64,000 nucleotides of DNA from Cyprinodon diabolis (Eukaryota; Chordata; Actinopteri; Cyprinodontiformes; Cyprinodontidae), in NCBI GenBank assembly GCA_030533445.1, contig CM060069.1, forward strand, positions 25,654,837 through 25,718,836, in the 5' to 3' direction. A model generated the notes under the pieces. It ran no database searches, was not told the DNA's origin, and was given only the letters and a program-made list of their open reading frames with translations. This document shows, one piece after another, positions 61,501-64,000 of the stretch. The first letter of the stretch is position 1; every line of letters begins with the position of its first letter. Both the position numbers and the translations under genes were made by a program.

Positions 61501-63065
61501 TTCTCGGTTTTCCAGAAAAGAATTTACACGTCACACCTATTAATATTTTTATTTAATAGTTTAGTCAACAGAACCATGAATTCAAAGTCAAAGTATCTGT
61601 TGGGCTGAATGACCAAAGAATACTGATTCAAGATTGTGACTGCAGTTTCTTCCAGGATGAAAGGTTTAGTTTAAGTGTGAACCGGCCTTTTGCTCTGAGT
61701 TTCTGTTCTCCTGTCTTTTCTACTTTCAACTGAAAGTTTATTACTGACCTTTTTTCTTACTTGGATGCGTCATCATTTAAATGTTTACTGCATGAACTCT
61801 CATTGAAGCTGGAGCCTTTGCTATTATTATTTGAGGGGCCACTGCATTTTGCACTGACGCCCACTTTTCTATTTAAACATAACATTCATCAGACTCAGAC
61901 AGTTTATGGCAACGTTCTTTAAATAAGCTTTGAATCATTGATGTAGCATATTGTTTATTTGAGGAATGATTTCCATTACTTATGCATGGCACTGAGTATA
62001 TAGTATTGTGTTTGCAATTTAATTATAATTTTTCGGGATATTTATAAAATGTTGTTGTTTTTGATATTTTGTTTTTCAGAAACTTCTTCAACAATGTTGC
62101 TGGTAAGGTGGACGAGATTAACTTTGAAGAATTTCTGTTGGTCCTGTCTCACTTCAGGCCCCCTTCTCAGCACCTCAAAGAGGAAGATCGGGAGAATGTC
62201 AGGAAGGAAAAACTTAGATGTAGGTTTTATTTCAGGGAATCACCCAGACATGCATGACGTTTACCGCTGACTGAAAAGCATAGACTGAAATAAAGTTGCA
62301 TTTTTCTCTGCAGTTTTATTCAACATGCATGACACCGACAACAATGGCACAATAACGCTTGAGGAATACAGACATGTGAGCCTTTCATAACATGCAATAC
62401 TCAAACACTTCTCATTGTGAAACCAAGTTAAACACCTAGCTGGAAATTGAGGATTGTTTCTCATTCCTTAACCATGAGGAAAAAACGATTTAACAGGTTA
62501 ACTGTATTGTTGTGGCATTTTTTAAATTCTCCAGGTGGTGGAGGAACTGTTATCTCACAGTGGAGCGCTGGGAAAAGAAACAGCCAAAGGAATTGCTGAT
62601 GCAGCCATGTTGGAAGTGGCCAGTATATCAGTCGGTCAGATGGTAATGAAGTGGTTTAGTGATAATACAATGTTAAGTTTGCTTTATCCCTTGCATACAC
62701 TAACTCACAAGCTTCTCTTTTAAATTCAGAGACCTGATGAATTTTATGAGGGAATCACCTTTGAACATTTTCTGAAGGTCTGTTTAAAGCTGCAGTTCAT
62801 TAGTGCTGTATATAGAAAAAAATTGTGCATCCAGTATTGATGTGTTTTTTGCTTTGTTAGTAACATTTTGTATATTAGTCAGCATGTGTTTTTAAAAGTT
62901 CCACTAGTACTGATTTTAGACAGATTGTGTGAACTTGTGTAAGTTTGAAATGCAAAACTGAGTTGCTGTGTGTTGTTTTTTGTTTTTCAGCTGCTAGCTG
63001 GCTTCGAGATCGAATCAAGAATGAACATTCGGTTTTCAAAAAACACATTTACTATGTGCAAGTGA
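58504..63065 (+). CDS. tesc: Tescalcin (calcineurin B homologous protein 3), eight exons
   Basis: The family is a small EF-hand protein at the membrane and in the cytoplasm; it binds and stabilises the Na+/H+ exchanger NHE1 and can inhibit calcineurin. Exons: 58504-58567, 59319-59388, 59625-59705, 62080-62219, 62314-62375, 62535-62642, 62730-62777, 62991-63065 (stop TGA 63063-63065). All introns are GT-AG and phases agree, giving 215 residues (human TESC has 214). The start MGALLSAQ fits N-myristoylation at Gly2, and the ATG has G at -3 and +4. Family landmarks are LHKRFKQLS (exon 2), FNGIPDLACNPI (exon 3), VDEINFEEFL and SHFRP (exon 4), EEYRHVVEELL (exons 5-6) and EGITFEHFLK (exon 7). The only canonical EF-hand loop is residues 125-136 (DTDNNGTITLEE), with ligands D125, D127, N129 and E136. 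The other EF-hands are degenerate, as is usual for this protein. No frameshift or missing exon is seen. Teleosts can have two paralogues, and I cannot tell which this is. Confidence 0.95.
59078..59280 (+). mobile_element. tRNA-derived SINE in tesc intron 1
   Basis: The head contains RNA polymerase III promoter-like boxes: a TGGTTAGGGC A-box region and GGTTGCGAGTTCGAGCCCC as the B-box with tRNA T-arm. The body continues GAGCAAGACCCTTAACCCCA and GCTCCCCAAGGGGATGGGT. It ends near AATAAAGTTCTATTATTAAT. It is the same family as 43612-43812. It ends 38 bases before exon 2. Confidence 0.85.
60397..61050 (+). mobile_element. SINE-like interspersed repeat in tesc intron 3, split by a later insertion
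   Basis: The left part reads GTGGTGCAGTGGCTAGCACT and GCCTTACAGCAAGAAGGTT. The right part resumes at 60881 with GGTTGTGGGTTCAAGTCTTG, GTTTGCATGTTTTCCCTGTG and GTAACCTGTCCAGGG. These are consecutive pieces of the family also at 19797-20148. The split is caused by the element at 60439-60880. Confidence 0.8.
60439..60880 (+). mobile_element. Teleost retroposon family with GAATT-type tail, copy 3 (nested)
   Basis: This is the most complete copy. It starts GGAGATTGGCCTGTTTTCC and ends TTTGGCGCTATATAAATAAA followed by three to four ATTGA units. The 7-bp repeat GAAGGTT flanks it (60432-60438 and 60881-60887), inside the older SINE-like repeat. The 132-residue plus frame (60319-60717) across it is not a gene. 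Confidence 0.82.
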
Positions 63066-64000
63066 GGATGTGAGATTGAACTAAGAATTGACATTTTTAT
63101 TTCTTTACCATTCAACATTTATTCTTCTTTTGCACAGTTGAAAAATGCTTGCACTAATGGTATATGCCTTATGCATGCGGGAGCAACTATGTAAACCAAA
63201 GAACAGTTTGGATTTATTAGAAGTGGTATTAATAATTTTAAGGAACAATGTTCTACTGCTGAATGGATACATAAAGCAATAATATTACAATATGAATAAC
63301 TATGCATGGGGTAATATGGGCTATAAAAACTGTAATTTTGTTAACTGTGAGATATAGATTGTCTGATAACTACATTTCTCTGCGATTTCTGTATGATCAC
63401 AGAATGGCAAAAAACATGCCCTGCACTATGTTTACGCAAAAAATACCCGTAACATATTTCATTATTTATATTTATTTAACCAAAGAGAAAAAACACATTT
63501 ATGAATATGAATACAGCTTCGGCTTTTGGCTCTAAATGGTGTGCATAAATTGTTGCTTTCAGACTAGGGTGAATGTTATAACCGAACCAAGCTACAAATA
63601 CTTGTTTGAAGCTCTCTTACTGCACATAACTTCAATCACAATGTTTGCAAACCTGTACCCATTAACACGGTTGTGGCATAATTCTGGCTGGAGATGTGTG
63701 TTGACTGTTTTCAGCAGAATGTGTTTGTTTCCTGGCAGAGACTTATTTTTACTCACATAAACAGATTGTTAGTGGTCGATTAAGGCCTTTAGAGGACCAT
63801 CACTGACTTGTCACTTCAAATTTTATTAGTTGAAACCTGCCGTAAACTGGAAGCCAAGTGATATGGTGAGGCATGTCATGTTGTCATGTGAGCAATATGC
63901 TTCTGCTCCAAAATATAAATCTGTAATGAGCTGCCCACTTAAAAAAGCCCAATACTAGAGAGGTTTTATAGTCAAAGACTTACTCATTCTGCCACAATTA
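63066..64000 (+). other. tesc 3' UTR and downstream sequence
   Basis: The 3' UTR must begin here, but I see no AATAAA hexamer in the rest of the window, so its end is not set. No further gene is supported. The small frames at 63302-63535 and 63536-63760 have no domain. Confidence 0.4.

Overview
This window looks like a piece of a teleost fish genome, probably an acanthomorph. It is AT-rich and intron-bearing, it carries fish-type repeats (Tc1/mariner, several hAT families, Ty3/Gypsy LTRs, tRNA-derived SINEs, L1-like and L2-like LINE remnants), and its one clear host gene is a vertebrate EF-hand gene. The species cannot be named from the sequence alone.

The only host gene I can reconstruct is tescalcin (tesc, also called CHP3). 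It lies on the + strand between 58504 and 63065 and has eight exons. All splice junctions are GT-AG, the phases agree throughout, and the product is 215 residues with one canonical calcium-binding EF-hand loop and an N-terminal Met-Gly suited to myristoylation. A CpG-richer segment just upstream (58260-58503) is the likely promoter and 5' UTR. Intron 1 holds a tRNA-derived SINE that ends about 38 bases before exon 2. Intron 3 holds one repeat nested in another.

The first 58 kb contains no supported host gene and is largely an archive of transposable elements. 1-666 and 15802-17370 are two near-identical copies of a non-autonomous hAT element, with very different GATA-array lengths. 11462-12290 is a Merlin (IS1595/ISXO2-like) transposase remnant. 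It keeps an apparent in-frame GT-AG intron and the DDE residues, is flanked by unassigned exon-like stretches, and is followed by a diverged tandem repeat of about 170 bp. 19241-20920 is a LINE reverse-transcriptase remnant split by a SINE-like insertion with a 10-bp target duplication. Solo LTRs with perfect 5-bp duplications lie at 28450, 33191, 46607 and 49291. 34713-39213 is a nested block with terminal inverted repeats; it contains a complete Tc1 element with an intact 340-residue transposase (36611-37633, minus) and an internally deleted Ty3/Gypsy chromodomain element. 43950-45480 is an L1-like ORF2 remnant (minus). 51892-53208 is another hAT element with a perfect 8-bp duplication, carrying an 18-bp minisatellite. 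57368-57915 holds a tandem duplication and a long palindrome.

Most other open reading frames in the window are chance frames, or frames through microsatellites and repeats, and are not annotated as genes. The best candidates for something undescribed are the Merlin locus at 11.2-12.8 kb, the unclassified inverted-repeat element at 34.7-39.2 kb, and the internally deleted Gypsy insertion that still has its target duplication.
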